Assembly: GCA_965233625.1 (NCBI GenBank)
Contig: OZ247499.1
Span: forward strand, 1,798,001 to 1,862,000
Reading direction: 5' to 3'
Source: G965233625 sp965233625
Lineage (GTDB): Bacteria > Planctomycetota > Planctomycetia > Pirellulales > Pirellulaceae
DNA length: 64,000 nucleotides
In this document: positions 54,685 through 63,346 of the stretch, piece by piece
Layout of the letters: the number at the start of each line of letters is the position of its first letter
Position numbering within the stretch: the first letter of the stretch is position 1
Made by a program: the position numbers and the translations under genes
The notes under the pieces: model-generated
The model's database searches: none
Told to the model about the DNA's origin: nothing
The model's input: the letters and a program-made list of their open reading frames with translations, nothing else

Positions 54685-55026
54685 ATGCATACCGCCCAGG
54701 CCGCCATCGCATTGCTTGCTGCCATCGTCATAACTGCCCTGACCGCCACAACCGCAACAGCCGGCAATCCGTGGCCGGGGTATCAGGTAATCACGCCGCA
54801 GCCGGTGTTCACCTGGGAGAATCCTGGCGGACACTCTGCGCGGAGCGGCCACGCTGTGCGGATGGCTCCGTTACCCGTCGCGCCAGCCCATCAACCAACT
54901 TCGCCCGGCGTGTATCATACGCCCGCCCAACCTTACGCATACGGTTACTTCGGCGCCCATCCACAGCGGATGTGGACAACCCACCGTGGATATTACGGCG
55001 GTCAGCACCGCAGTTTCGGCCACTAA
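54685..55026 (+). CDS. Small secreted hypothetical protein
   Basis: 113 residues from ATG 54685 (signal MHTAQAAIALLAAIVITALTATTATAG); the open frame from 54616 adds 23 residues before the signal. The mature part is Pro/His/Tyr/Gly-rich with no catalytic motif: PGYQVITPQPVFTWENPGG, then APAHQPTSPGVYHTPAQPYAYGYFGAHPQRMWTTHRGYYGGQ. The PYAYGYFGA...H..YYGG pattern is recurrent in planctomycete exported proteins. Function unknown. Confidence 0.65.
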   Translation: MHTAQAAIALLAAIVITALTATTATAGNPWPGYQVITPQPVFTWENPGGHSARSGHAVRMAPLPVAPAHQPTSPGVYHTPAQPYAYGYFGAHPQRMWTTHRGYYGGQHRSFGH

Positions 55027-55051
55027 GCATGCCGCCCAGCCGCGACGGAAT

Positions 55052-56242
55052 TTAGCGGTTGAACAAAGCGTTGCGTAGTTCTTCGTCCAGCGACGGGCTG
55101 TGGTCCTTCGCTTCCAGGAACGACTCTTTGTTCATCACGTAGAAGGTGCTGGGCCGCGTTGTGCGGATCGTGGCGTTCCGCGGCTTATTGGTCAGCAACG
55201 CGGCTTCGCCAAAGTAGGCGCCTGCCGACAGCGTCGCTTTCACATCTTCTTTGCCGCCCGATTCGTCGATCACTTCGACGGCGCCTTCGCGGATCAGGTA
55301 GAACGTGTCGCCCGCTTCGCCCTGTTTGATAATGTTGGCGCCGGCTTCGTGTTTTTCCATCCACATGCTATCCGCAATGGCGGATAGCTTGCTGGGGTTG
55401 AAGCCGCTGAAGGCGGATTCGCGTTGCAGGAATTCGCAGATCTCGCGTGAGACGGCGACGTTCACATTCGACTTGATATAGCCGTCTTCCATCTTCACGA
55501 TACGGTCCGCCACATCCAGAATGCGGTTATCGTGCGTGACCATCAGAATCGTGCAGCCCTGTTCTTCGGCCAGTTCTTTGAACAGGTTCACCGCCTTGCG
55601 GCCCGTCTTTCCGTCCAGTGCTGCCGTCGGCTCATCCGCCAGAATAATCCGCGGGTTGTGGGCGACGCCACGTGCGATGGCGACGCGTTGTTTCTGACCG
55701 CCCGAAAGCTGCGACGGCTTCTTGTGAATATGGTCACCCAGGTCAAGCCGCGTCAGCAGCGTTTCCGCCTGCGTTTTCATCTCGCGTGCTGAGAAACCAA
55801 ACAGTTCCATCCCCATGCGGACATTCTGAAACGCCGTCAGCGAGGCAAACAGATTGTGCGCCTGAAAGATAAAGCCGATATCGCGTCGCGTTTCCACAAG
55901 CTCTGAGTTACTCGCGCCCAGCAGTTCTTTGCCAAGCACCTTCAGACTTCCTTCCTGAACGGTCCGCAGCGTACCCGTCAGCGTCAGCAACGTTGTTTTA
56001 CCAGAGCCCGAAGGCCCGGTCATAATGATGATCTCGCCCGCCTGCACCTCCAGCCGGTTCTTGAACAGCACCTGCTTACGCAGGGCGCCAGAGCCGTAGT
56101 AGTGGTTCAGATCGTGCACGCGGATGGTGGTTTCGCGGGCGGTTTCCGCCGGTGCAGACGTGACGGTTTCCACCGTTTCAACGCGCGGCGTCGCTACGGC
56201 GGTCTGTGCGTCGTTGTTGCTTTCGGGCTCATTACTGGCCAT
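55052..56242 (-). CDS. devA: DevA-like ABC transporter ATPase with C-terminal cyclic-nucleotide-binding domain
   Basis: 396 residues, about 150 longer than an ordinary DevA/MacB-type ATPase. Residues 40-262 are the ATPase: Walker A GPSGSGKTT (76-84), signature LSGGQ (179-183), Walker B ILADEP (200-205), H-loop H237. Residues about 275-392 are a cNMP-binding (CAP_ED) domain: ANIIKQGEAGDTFYLIREGAVEVIDESG and the phosphate-binding cassette FGEAALLTNKPRNATIR (344-360), with the phosphate-contacting R355. Binding of cAMP or cGMP could gate transport; that is inference. Last gene of a four-gene operon. Confidence 0.9.
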   Translation of the reverse strand: MASNEPESNNDAQTAVATPRVETVETVTSAPAETARETTIRVHDLNHYYGSGALRKQVLFKNRLEVQAGEIIIMTGPSGSGKTTLLTLTGTLRTVQEGSLKVLGKELLGASNSELVETRRDIGFIFQAHNLFASLTAFQNVRMGMELFGFSAREMKTQAETLLTRLDLGDHIHKKPSQLSGGQKQRVAIARGVAHNPRIILADEPTAALDGKTGRKAVNLFKELAEEQGCTILMVTHDNRILDVADRIVKMEDGYIKSNVNVAVSREICEFLQRESAFSGFNPSKLSAIADSMWMEKHEAGANIIKQGEAGDTFYLIREGAVEVIDESGGKEDVKATLSAGAYFGEAALLTNKPRNATIRTTRPSTFYVMNKESFLEAKDHSPSLDEELRNALFNR

Positions 56243-56268
56243 CTCTCATCCTCCTGCAATACGCCGGC

Positions 56269-57459
56269 CTAGAACAATTCCGCCGGGTCCGCCGCGAAAA
56301 CTTTGAACACCGCCAGGCAACCGGACAGTGCGCACATCAGCACGGTTCCGCCAAAGATGGTGACCACATTCAGCAGTTTCACTTCCATCACCAGCCCGGT
56401 CGCACTCGATAAGAACGTAAACGCGCCCCAGGTGATTAGCAGACCTGGAATAAAACCCAGCACCGCCAGATAAAACGACTCGCACAACACCAGGGAGATG
56501 AAGTACGAGTTCTTATAGCCAATCGCTTTCAGCGTTGCATACTCGGGCATGTGATCGGCGATATTGGAATAAATAATCTGGTAGCAGATGATCACGCCAA
56601 TCACAAAACCCATCAGCCAGCCAATGGTAAAGACAAAGCCAACGGGCGTGCTGCCGCTCCAGAACTCACGCTCCTGCTGCGCAAGTTCGTACTTGGTTTT
56701 AATCTTCACATCATCGGGCAGGCGCCGGCGTAATGCTTCAACCACTTTGATGGTGTTTGCATAGGTGCGGCCTTCCACTTGCACGATGCCCACATCTACA
56801 GAATCCAGCGGGGCGCCGCCAAAACTCCGCATCGGGAAATACTCCGCAAAGTTCTGGCTGCTCATCACGATGTTGCCTTCATTGGCAAAGTCAGAACCCA
56901 TCTCGAAGCCGCCTGCGATACGCAACGTCTGGTCTGCCAGCAGCAATGGCTGCGGAAACGGCGACTTGCGGTCCCAGTCGTCCGGGAAGTGATACTGCTC
57001 GGCCTTGCTCCGTGTATCAATCAGCGCCGTATTAGGGCGCTCCAGCAGTTGCGTCTGCGCGTTAATCCGATCCAGTTCAAAGACCGGGTCGCCTGGATTG
57101 AAAGCCAGCACGCGGACCGGAAACGCTTTTGCTTCGGGCTTGCGGATGGAACCGGCAAACGCCTCGATATAAAGCGGATAGACGCCCTTCACGCCCGGCA
57201 CGCCACGCGCTTGTGCGATGCGCTGGATGCTAAAACGCTTCACACTTGGCAAGGCGAACATGTTGCGGCTGACGATCACCACATCGGCGTCCAGCACTTC
57301 AATCACCTGCGACGTGCTATCCAGCAGCGCGTTGTTGTAGCCTGTCTGCATAAACATCAGCAGCACCGCGAACGCAACGCCCGAAAGCGCCACAACCAGC
57401 CGTTGCCAGTTATGCACCAGATTGCGGTACGCCAGGGCTGTCCGGTTCCACATAGCCAT
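56269..57459 (-). CDS. DevC-like ABC transporter permease, copy 2
   Basis: 396 residues. MacB/DevC-type permease: N-terminal membrane helix (LVVALSGVAFAVLLMFMQTGYNNALLDSTSQVIEVLDADVVIVSR), a periplasmic domain (about 45-270), then three C-terminal helices (TIGWLMGFVIGVIICYQIIYSNIADHMPEYATLKAIGYKNSYFISLVLCESFYLAVLGFIPGLLI...). The HMPEYATLKAIGY segment is diagnostic of DevC. It is only moderately similar to the other permease in the operon (57459-58610) and the two are not simple duplicates. It begins one base within the stop of that gene (TGATG overlap). Confidence 0.9.
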   Translation of the reverse strand: MAMWNRTALAYRNLVHNWQRLVVALSGVAFAVLLMFMQTGYNNALLDSTSQVIEVLDADVVIVSRNMFALPSVKRFSIQRIAQARGVPGVKGVYPLYIEAFAGSIRKPEAKAFPVRVLAFNPGDPVFELDRINAQTQLLERPNTALIDTRSKAEQYHFPDDWDRKSPFPQPLLLADQTLRIAGGFEMGSDFANEGNIVMSSQNFAEYFPMRSFGGAPLDSVDVGIVQVEGRTYANTIKVVEALRRRLPDDVKIKTKYELAQQEREFWSGSTPVGFVFTIGWLMGFVIGVIICYQIIYSNIADHMPEYATLKAIGYKNSYFISLVLCESFYLAVLGFIPGLLITWGAFTFLSSATGLVMEVKLLNVVTIFGGTVLMCALSGCLAVFKVFAADPAELF

Positions 57460-58610
57460 CAGAACAACTCCGCGGGATCAAGGGACCGGACGGTCCGCGA
57501 AGCAAACAATGCGGAAGCCACGCACATCACCAGCGACAACACGGCAACGCTGCCAATCTGCCAAATCTGCATCGGCATCGGCAATTCTGTCGACCACTGC
57601 GTAACGCTATACAGCCCAAACGCCACCAGCAGGCTGGGAGGGAAGGCGAACAACGCCAGCATCATCGCCTGCTGAATAACGATCCAACTCAAGAAGCCGT
57701 TGCCATAACCCATCGCCTTCAGCGTGGCGTATTCAGCCAGGTGATTCCGCACATCGCTGGAAAGCACCTGATAAACCACCACGCAGCCAACGACAACCGC
57801 CAGCACAACGCCCGAAAGGAAGATGCTGCCAATGGGCGTTTCGCTGACCCACCGGGCCTGTTCCTGCCGGATAAGTTCCGCGCGGGTGACAACTTCAACA
57901 TCGTCAGGCAATGTCTTTTGTAGTTCTGCTTTTACCGCAGCGATTTGCAAGCCGGGTTTCACTTTCACAAAGCCCATGCTGACCATCCCGGGCGGACGCC
58001 CCGGCACCAGGCGCCGGAAGCCGCGTTGGCTGACAATCGCGGCGCCGTCGGCAGCCATCCCGGCGCCAAGACTGAAGTGCCCAGCAATACGCACCGGCGC
58101 CACACCCAACCGCGTGTGCACGCCGATATCTTCGTCACCAAACCGCCGACCCTTGGGTCCGAAGTCAATGTGCGAACGCCGGTCAATCAGCACCAGATCG
58201 TGCACGTTTAACTGCTTGGCGCCCTGCACAATTTCCGGATCTTTGAAGGCGTGGTTCGTCGGGTCAACCGCCATCACCAGCATCGCCCGCTGACTGCGCT
58301 TCTTAGGGTTCTGCCAGAAGTTCATTTCCGAATGAAACGGCGTCACCCGTTGCACGCCAGCTACATCCTGCGCCTGCGATAACCGCTTCTCCGGGAAAGT
58401 CCGTGGCAGCGACAGATGCAGGTAATCGGGCGAGCGTAACGCGATGTCAAATTCCAGCGCGCTGTAGATCTGTGATGCCGTGTTGTACGTAACGCCGAGA
58501 AAACCTAGTTGCATAAACAACAGGATATTGGCAAAGCTGATTCCCAGCACCGCGACCACCGTGCGGAACCGGTGATGGGTCAGGTTTTTCCAGGCGAGCG
58601 GAGTCTTCAT
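57459..58610 (-). CDS. DevC-like ABC transporter permease, copy 1
   Basis: 383 residues. Same architecture: membrane helix near the N-terminus (FRTVVAVLGISFANILLFMQLGFLGVTYNTASQIYSALEFDIALRSP), periplasmic domain, then GSIFLSGVVLAVVVGCVVVYQVLSSDVRNHLAEYATLKAMGYGNGFLSWIVIQQAMMLALFAFPPSLLVAFGLY. The LAEYATLKAMGYGN pattern is the DevC signature. ATG overlaps the HlyD stop by four bases. Having two permease genes allows a heterodimeric transmembrane core, rather than the usual DevC homodimer. Confidence 0.9.
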   Translation of the reverse strand: MKTPLAWKNLTHHRFRTVVAVLGISFANILLFMQLGFLGVTYNTASQIYSALEFDIALRSPDYLHLSLPRTFPEKRLSQAQDVAGVQRVTPFHSEMNFWQNPKKRSQRAMLVMAVDPTNHAFKDPEIVQGAKQLNVHDLVLIDRRSHIDFGPKGRRFGDEDIGVHTRLGVAPVRIAGHFSLGAGMAADGAAIVSQRGFRRLVPGRPPGMVSMGFVKVKPGLQIAAVKAELQKTLPDDVEVVTRAELIRQEQARWVSETPIGSIFLSGVVLAVVVGCVVVYQVLSSDVRNHLAEYATLKAMGYGNGFLSWIVIQQAMMLALFAFPPSLLVAFGLYSVTQWSTELPMPMQIWQIGSVAVLSLVMCVASALFASRTVRSLDPAELF

Positions 58611-59827
58611 GGCTCCGATACATCAATGGCGACTTCAAGTTCCAGATTCACCAGACTGCGGGCGATGGCATTGCTTGAACCTTCGCCGCCATCCTCCAGG
58701 GCGATCTTCACCACCACAACTTCGCCAGGACGACGGAAACGCGGGTCGATGTTTTCGAAGTCCGGCGGCGAAACATATTCGCCCACCGTCACGACTTCAC
58801 CCTTCAGTTCCTTCACCGATGCCGGCAGCGCGCGGCTGCGCAGCTTGGCGGACTGTCCGGCTTTAAGCCACTTCAGATCATCCTGATGGATTTCTGCTTT
58901 ACAGACCATCTTTTCGACGTTCGCCATCTGCAAGACCGGCTTAGCGCCGGTTGGCTCGCCTTCACGCGTGTGAATGTGCAAGATGCGTCCGGCAACGGGC
59001 GCTTTGAGAATGCTAAGCTGCAATTCCTTCTTCGCCAGTTCGACGGCGGCATTCAAAGATTCGGGCAACGGTTTCTGGGCAATCGCCAGGGCTTTATTCG
59101 CCGCATCCAGTTGCTGCTGAGCCGTCTGCTTGGCGAACTTCTGCTCCTGCTGGATTCCCTCCAGTTGCTTGCGGGCGGCGACCAGTTCACCACGGGCTTT
59201 ATTGACAATCAGCGCCTGCCCGGCGACTTCCTGTTTCGTCACCAGTCGTTCAGGCAGATCAGCGATCTTCTCCTGCTTCTCTTCCTCGAACGTGAGGGCC
59301 TGCTTAAGCAGATCAACTTTTTCCTGTTGCACTTGAATCTGCAAGTCGAAGCGGCTTAGCTGTTCTTTGGCGATCGTCGCCGCCAGTTGTTTAAGCTTTG
59401 CCTGCTCAATATTGGTATCGCGAAGGTCCGTGGCTTCTTTCTTCTGGCTCTCAGCAATGGCGACCTTCTGCTTCCGCAGATCGTAGCTGGCCATGTAAGC
59501 GAGCACCTGTCCCTGCGTAACATCCTGGTTGGATTTGACTTCCAGTTTCTCCACCCGGTCGCCCATGGGCCCGGCCACGGTTAATACGCCGGCGGCGGGT
59601 TCAAGCCGGCCCAGCGCGGTAACGGCGCCAGGCGACGGCTCTGGCGGCGGATCGCCTTCGATGACATCGGTGGCCACGGCGGTCGTGTCGCTGCCGCTAT
59701 GGATGTAGTAAGACGCTGCGTACGCCGCGACTGCGACAATCGGGAAGCTCAGCGCGATGATAAAATTCTTCACAGGTTGCAACCGCCGTGTAAAGTAGCC
59801 GCTTGGTTTGCTGATGACGCCGCGCAA
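58607..59827 (-). CDS. HlyD/DevB-type periplasmic adaptor (membrane fusion protein)
   Basis: Up to 406 residues. The reading starts at TTG 59827; GTG 59773 (giving MKNFIIALSFPIVAVAAYAASYYI as the first helix) is an equally good start, so the N-terminus is uncertain. One membrane helix, then LGRLEPAAGVLTVAGPMGDRVEKLEVKSNQDVTQGQVLAYMASYDL (barrel/lipoyl half), a 160-residue coiled-coil hairpin (about 115-275, rich in Lys/Glu/Gln/Ala), then VAGRILHIHTREGEP, the second lipoyl half. This fits DevB of the DevBCA exporter, which bridges an inner-membrane ABC pump with an outer-membrane channel. First gene of the operon. Confidence 0.88.
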   Translation of the reverse strand: MRGVISKPSGYFTRRLQPVKNFIIALSFPIVAVAAYAASYYIHSGSDTTAVATDVIEGDPPPEPSPGAVTALGRLEPAAGVLTVAGPMGDRVEKLEVKSNQDVTQGQVLAYMASYDLRKQKVAIAESQKKEATDLRDTNIEQAKLKQLAATIAKEQLSRFDLQIQVQQEKVDLLKQALTFEEEKQEKIADLPERLVTKQEVAGQALIVNKARGELVAARKQLEGIQQEQKFAKQTAQQQLDAANKALAIAQKPLPESLNAAVELAKKELQLSILKAPVAGRILHIHTREGEPTGAKPVLQMANVEKMVCKAEIHQDDLKWLKAGQSAKLRSRALPASVKELKGEVVTVGEYVSPPDFENIDPRFRRPGEVVVVKIALEDGGEGSSNAIARSLVNLELEVAIDVSEP

Positions 59828-60232
59828 AGGTGACGCGTCGTATTTGCTGGATCGTCGCCGGAGGCTTATGCGTTATAGGCAAAACGCAATGGGGGCGAAG
59901 GTTTCGCACACCGGGCTGTCAAGCAGCGCGGATGTGCCGGACATACGCCTTACCGGCTCCTACTGAGTATAGTCCGTCACTATCATCCACTGTCACGCAA
60001 ACGCCACGCCGTTGATTTTCCGCAGCAGGTTCCGTCGTCGCAATAAGAAAAATCTGTGCAAGCAGGACGTTGCCACACCCCGCACCACGATACCTCGCGT
60101 CCGTTCAGTACAATCGGGCGGAATGTACGGCGTCTGCCAGCCATGCCAATTGGGTGGACTACCGCCCACCGGCCATCCATAATACCGCCCGGTTCACAAT
60201 TCATCGACGAACTATATAAAGGTGCTTAGACC
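59828..60232. other. Intergenic region, no gene recognised
   Basis: 405 bases between the exporter operon (reading left) and galM (reading right). A TTCACA (60193-60198) and TATAAA (60215-60220) spaced by 16 resembles a promoter for galM but would leave almost no leader; an AAGGTG ribosome site (60219-60224) is better supported. No RNA or repeat was recognised. Confidence 0.45.
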
Positions 60233-61351
60233 ATGCGAATCCTTGCAGTAGCCGCTACCGTCACCTTCGCCCTCTGTTTCAATCCTTGCCTCGCAAACGA
60301 AAAACCCGGTATGACTGTGAAAACTTCCAGTTTTGGCAAAACCGCAGACGGACACGAAGTCACCTTATATTCGTGCGAGAACGCAAACGGGCTGAAGATG
60401 TCGCTGATCGACTTCGGCGCCACTATGGTCACCTTTGAAACGCCCGACCGCGACGGCAAACTGGCCAATATTAACGTTGGCTTTGACAACATCGCCGGTT
60501 ACGAGGGCGATCATCCCTACTTCGGCGCCACCGTCGGCCGCTTCTGCAACCGCATCGCCAAGGGGAAATTCTCTATCAATGGCGAAACCTACACGCTGGC
60601 CACCAACAACGGCGAAAACCATCTGCACGGCGGCGTGAAAGGCTTCAACAAACGCATGTGGACGGGCGAAGTGATCGACACGGGTAAAGCTGTCGGCGTC
60701 AAATTCACCTACACCAGCAAAGACGGCGAAGAGGGCTATCCCGGCAACCTGACCACCACCGTCGAGTACACGCTGAATAACGAGAACCAGCTGCGGATTG
60801 AATTCACCGCCACCACCGACAAAGCAACCGCGATCAACCTGACCAATCACAACTATTGGAACCTGGCCGGCGCCGGCTCTGGCACCATTCTCAAACACCA
60901 CCTGCATCTCGATGCCGCCAAGTATCTGCCCGTTGATGATTCGCTGATCCCGACCGGCAAACTGGCAAGCGTCACCGGCACCCCGCTGGACTTCACCACG
61001 GCAACAGAAATCGGCGCCCGGATCAAGCAGATTAAGGCTGACCCAGTGGGCTACGATCACTGTTTTGTCGTCGATGGCGAAGCAGGCAAACTACGATCCG
61101 CAGCAACCGTTACGGACCCTGCCAGCGGCCGCGTGATGAAGATCAGCACCACGCAGCCTGGCATCCAGTTCTACACGGGCAACTTCTTAGATGGCTCCGC
61201 CGCCAACGGCAACAACAAACAGTATGAAGCGTTCTGCCTGGAAACACAGCACTACCCGGACTCGCCCAACCAGCCGGAATTCCCTTCGGCAATTCTCAAA
61301 CCAGGCGGAAAGTTCCACCAGGTAACGGTGCATCATTTTTCAGCCAAGTAA
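60233..61351 (+). CDS. galM: Aldose 1-epimerase, exported
   Basis: 372 residues. Interconverts alpha and beta anomers of hexoses. Unlike the usual cytoplasmic enzyme it has a signal peptide (MRILAVAATVTFALCFNPCLA), so it is probably periplasmic. Seen: YFGATVGRFCNRIAKGKFSINGETYTLATNNGENHLHGG, catalytic His in LTNHNYWNLAGAG, and the catalytic Glu region AFCLETQHYPDSPNQPEFPSAILKPG. These match GalM. It lies 24 bases before an RmlD-like gene. Confidence 0.93.
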   Translation: MRILAVAATVTFALCFNPCLANEKPGMTVKTSSFGKTADGHEVTLYSCENANGLKMSLIDFGATMVTFETPDRDGKLANINVGFDNIAGYEGDHPYFGATVGRFCNRIAKGKFSINGETYTLATNNGENHLHGGVKGFNKRMWTGEVIDTGKAVGVKFTYTSKDGEEGYPGNLTTTVEYTLNNENQLRIEFTATTDKATAINLTNHNYWNLAGAGSGTILKHHLHLDAAKYLPVDDSLIPTGKLASVTGTPLDFTTATEIGARIKQIKADPVGYDHCFVVDGEAGKLRSAATVTDPASGRVMKISTTQPGIQFYTGNFLDGSAANGNNKQYEAFCLETQHYPDSPNQPEFPSAILKPGGKFHQVTVHHFSAK

Positions 61352-61375
61352 AAGCAACACCAGAACGGAACGAGT

Positions 61376-62413
61376 GTGAACGTCTTAGATCTGCCCGCTG
61401 CTCCGCAGAAGGTCATGCAGCCGCCCCTGCCGCTGCTCATCACGGGGGTGGCGGGCGTGGCAGGCTACAACGCGTTTCACTTCTTCCGTGACTTGCACCC
61501 TGGCCATGTCACCGGCAACCGCCAGGTCAACAACTGGCCGTTACAAGGCGAAGGCATTGCCGGCTGCGACATCGAAGACCTCGACGGCCTCAAGCGGTTG
61601 TTCGACGAACATCAATTCGCCGCGGTGCTTAACAGCGGCGGTAGCTGCCGGCTGAAGTCGTGCGAGATGGACCCCGCCATGGCGCAGCGGGTGAATGTCG
61701 AAGGGATCTCGAACCTGCTGGAAATCATCCGCGGCACCGATACGCGGCTGGTGCATCTTTCCATCGACCTGGTGTATTCCGGAGACGGCGACGGCGGGCA
61801 CATCGAAACGGATGCTCCCGATCCCGTGACCGTTTACGGCAAAACAATGGTCGAGGCGGAACAACGCGTTCTGCGTGAAGCGGCCAACGCCTGCGTGCTG
61901 CGAATCTCGTTGCCGATGGGGATCAGCTTCAACGGTCATGCGGGCGCCATCGACTGGATTCAATCGCGGTTTCAGAAGAACAAACCTGCCACGCTTTATT
62001 TTGACGAAGTCCGCACGCCCACCTATTGCGACTGCTTGAACCCGCTGCTGGCTCATGTGCTGGCAAGCGACCTGCAAGGACTGTATCACGCAGGCGGGCC
62101 GCGGCGTTTAAGCCTGTACGAAATCGCGCAGGTGGTCAATCGTGTCGGGGGTTATGACCCGGATTGTCTGATGGGCTGCGACAGAATAGAAGCCGGGCCG
62201 ATGCCGCCGCGTGCCGGCAACGTTTCGATGGATTCCAGCAAGCTTGCCCAAGCCTTGGGTTACCGCCCCTTTGATCCATGGCCGTTGTATCAGGAATTTA
62301 CGCCAACGCACCGCGACTGGCACCGCGAACGCCGCCCAGGCGAAAAAGGCTCGCCTGAACTGCTAGCGGAAACACTCTACCGCAAGCCACTGGCCGAGGC
62401 GCCAGCCTGGTAA
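61376..62413 (+). CDS. NAD-dependent epimerase/dTDP-4-dehydrorhamnose reductase-like (SDR)
   Basis: 345 residues from GTG 61376; ATG 61415 (MQPPLPLLITGVAG) is an alternative start close to the Rossmann motif. Extended SDR: LITGVAGVAGYNAF (GxxGxxG), LVHLSIDLVYSGDG, the catalytic YGKTMVEAEQ (YxxxK), and CLNPLLAHVLASDLQGLYHAGGPRRLSLYEIA. The overall pattern is that of the RmlD/NAD-epimerase family. Substrate specificity is not resolved and no other nucleotide-sugar genes are adjacent. Probably co-transcribed with galM. Confidence 0.87.
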   Translation: MNVLDLPAAPQKVMQPPLPLLITGVAGVAGYNAFHFFRDLHPGHVTGNRQVNNWPLQGEGIAGCDIEDLDGLKRLFDEHQFAAVLNSGGSCRLKSCEMDPAMAQRVNVEGISNLLEIIRGTDTRLVHLSIDLVYSGDGDGGHIETDAPDPVTVYGKTMVEAEQRVLREAANACVLRISLPMGISFNGHAGAIDWIQSRFQKNKPATLYFDEVRTPTYCDCLNPLLAHVLASDLQGLYHAGGPRRLSLYEIAQVVNRVGGYDPDCLMGCDRIEAGPMPPRAGNVSMDSSKLAQALGYRPFDPWPLYQEFTPTHRDWHRERRPGEKGSPELLAETLYRKPLAEAPAW

Positions 62414-62420
62414 CCTCTTA

Positions 62421-62499
62421 GCCGTAGGGCAGGCGCCCGCCTGCCGGTGTTACGCAGTCCACTTCAAACGTCGTCAGGCAGGCGCCTGACCTACGGGCT
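62421..62499. repeat. Inverted repeat (CCGTAGG...GCGCC... units)
   Basis: Two near-identical arms of about 26 bases, GCCGTAGGGCAGGCGCC...(62421-62447) and its inverted partner ending CTACGGGC (62472-62498), flank a 24-base loop. Only about four mismatches separate the arms. Located in the gap after the SDR gene. It could be a terminator-like stem-loop, but its GC-rich, symmetric design with internal palindromes (CAGGCGCC, GGCGCC) suggests a dispersed genomic repeat or a small mobile element. Confidence 0.65.
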
Positions 62500-62537
62500 G
62501 TTTCGCATTTCAACCTGCCTGTCAGGGATACGCGCCA

Positions 62538-63293
62538 CTAATATTCTTCGTCATCGGCGGGCGGCTGCTGCGGCGGGCGGTTCCGCTGCGTTTGAAACGT
62601 ACGCCACGAGTTGCGGATCGTCCGCACCAGGATTTCCATCCTGCCTGCTGCCAGAAAGACCCGGCTGGTGACCACGGATCGCGGATAGAAGTTGGCAATA
62701 AAGTCGATGGCGAACTCGTGCGCATCGTGCCGGATCATCACGGAGTTGGCGTAGACGCCGCCCAGCATTTCGTCGGGCAGTTTCACGTGTTCGTATAGGT
62801 CCGAAGCATTGGTGGAAGGCCGGGGCGGTGGAACGTCTTCGGCAGCTTCCGCTGCGTTCTCCGGTTCATCGTCACCCGTTTGCACATCATCCGAAGACGG
62901 CGGAAGCGTGGCTGCGTCTTCGGTCTGCTCTGGGGCAGATGGTGCACCTGCAGGCGTTTCGCCTGTTGATGCGAGGGTGTTCGCAACGGGCGAACCGCTG
63001 ATACCAGGCGCCGCAGGCTGAAACCGGCTGGTGTACTTACCGTAATTATCTTCCATGGCCAGCACGAATTGATGAAACGTGCCGGGTGACATCACTACCC
63101 GCGATGTGACACGGACGGGTGGCGTCATCGCCGAGAGAAAGTCCACCACAAAGGCGTCGTTGGCTTGCAGGATTGACGCGCCGGTGGCGAAGGCGCCTTT
63201 GCTCACTGCGTCCGGCACGCGTGCGGTCACCGCGTGATGCTGCACCTGCTCAGAGATAGGTTGCCGGTCGTCGCCAGGGTGGTCTTCATTCAT
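62538..63293 (-). CDS. Tandem DUF3467 protein
   Basis: 251 residues, cytoplasmic. Two DUF3467-like segments: about 20-95 (GASILQANDAFVVDFLSAMTPPVRVTSRVVMSPGTFHQFVLAMEDNYGKYTSRF) and about 165-240 (YANSVMIRHDAHEFAIDFIANFYPRSVVTSRVFLAAGRMEILVRTIRNSWRTF). They share the pattern A-x-x...H/A-F-x-[IV]-D-F...V-T-S-R-V-x-[LM]. A 70-residue acidic Pro/Glu/Asp linker (about 95-165) joins them. DUF3467 is a small conserved domain of unknown function, usually a single copy. Confidence 0.8.
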   Translation of the reverse strand: MNEDHPGDDRQPISEQVQHHAVTARVPDAVSKGAFATGASILQANDAFVVDFLSAMTPPVRVTSRVVMSPGTFHQFVLAMEDNYGKYTSRFQPAAPGISGSPVANTLASTGETPAGAPSAPEQTEDAATLPPSSDDVQTGDDEPENAAEAAEDVPPPRPSTNASDLYEHVKLPDEMLGGVYANSVMIRHDAHEFAIDFIANFYPRSVVTSRVFLAAGRMEILVRTIRNSWRTFQTQRNRPPQQPPADDEEY

Positions 63294-63346
63294 TGCGGGG
63301 CCGCCGTTACACGCTCGATCCAGTTCAAGACCGCGCAGTATAACAG

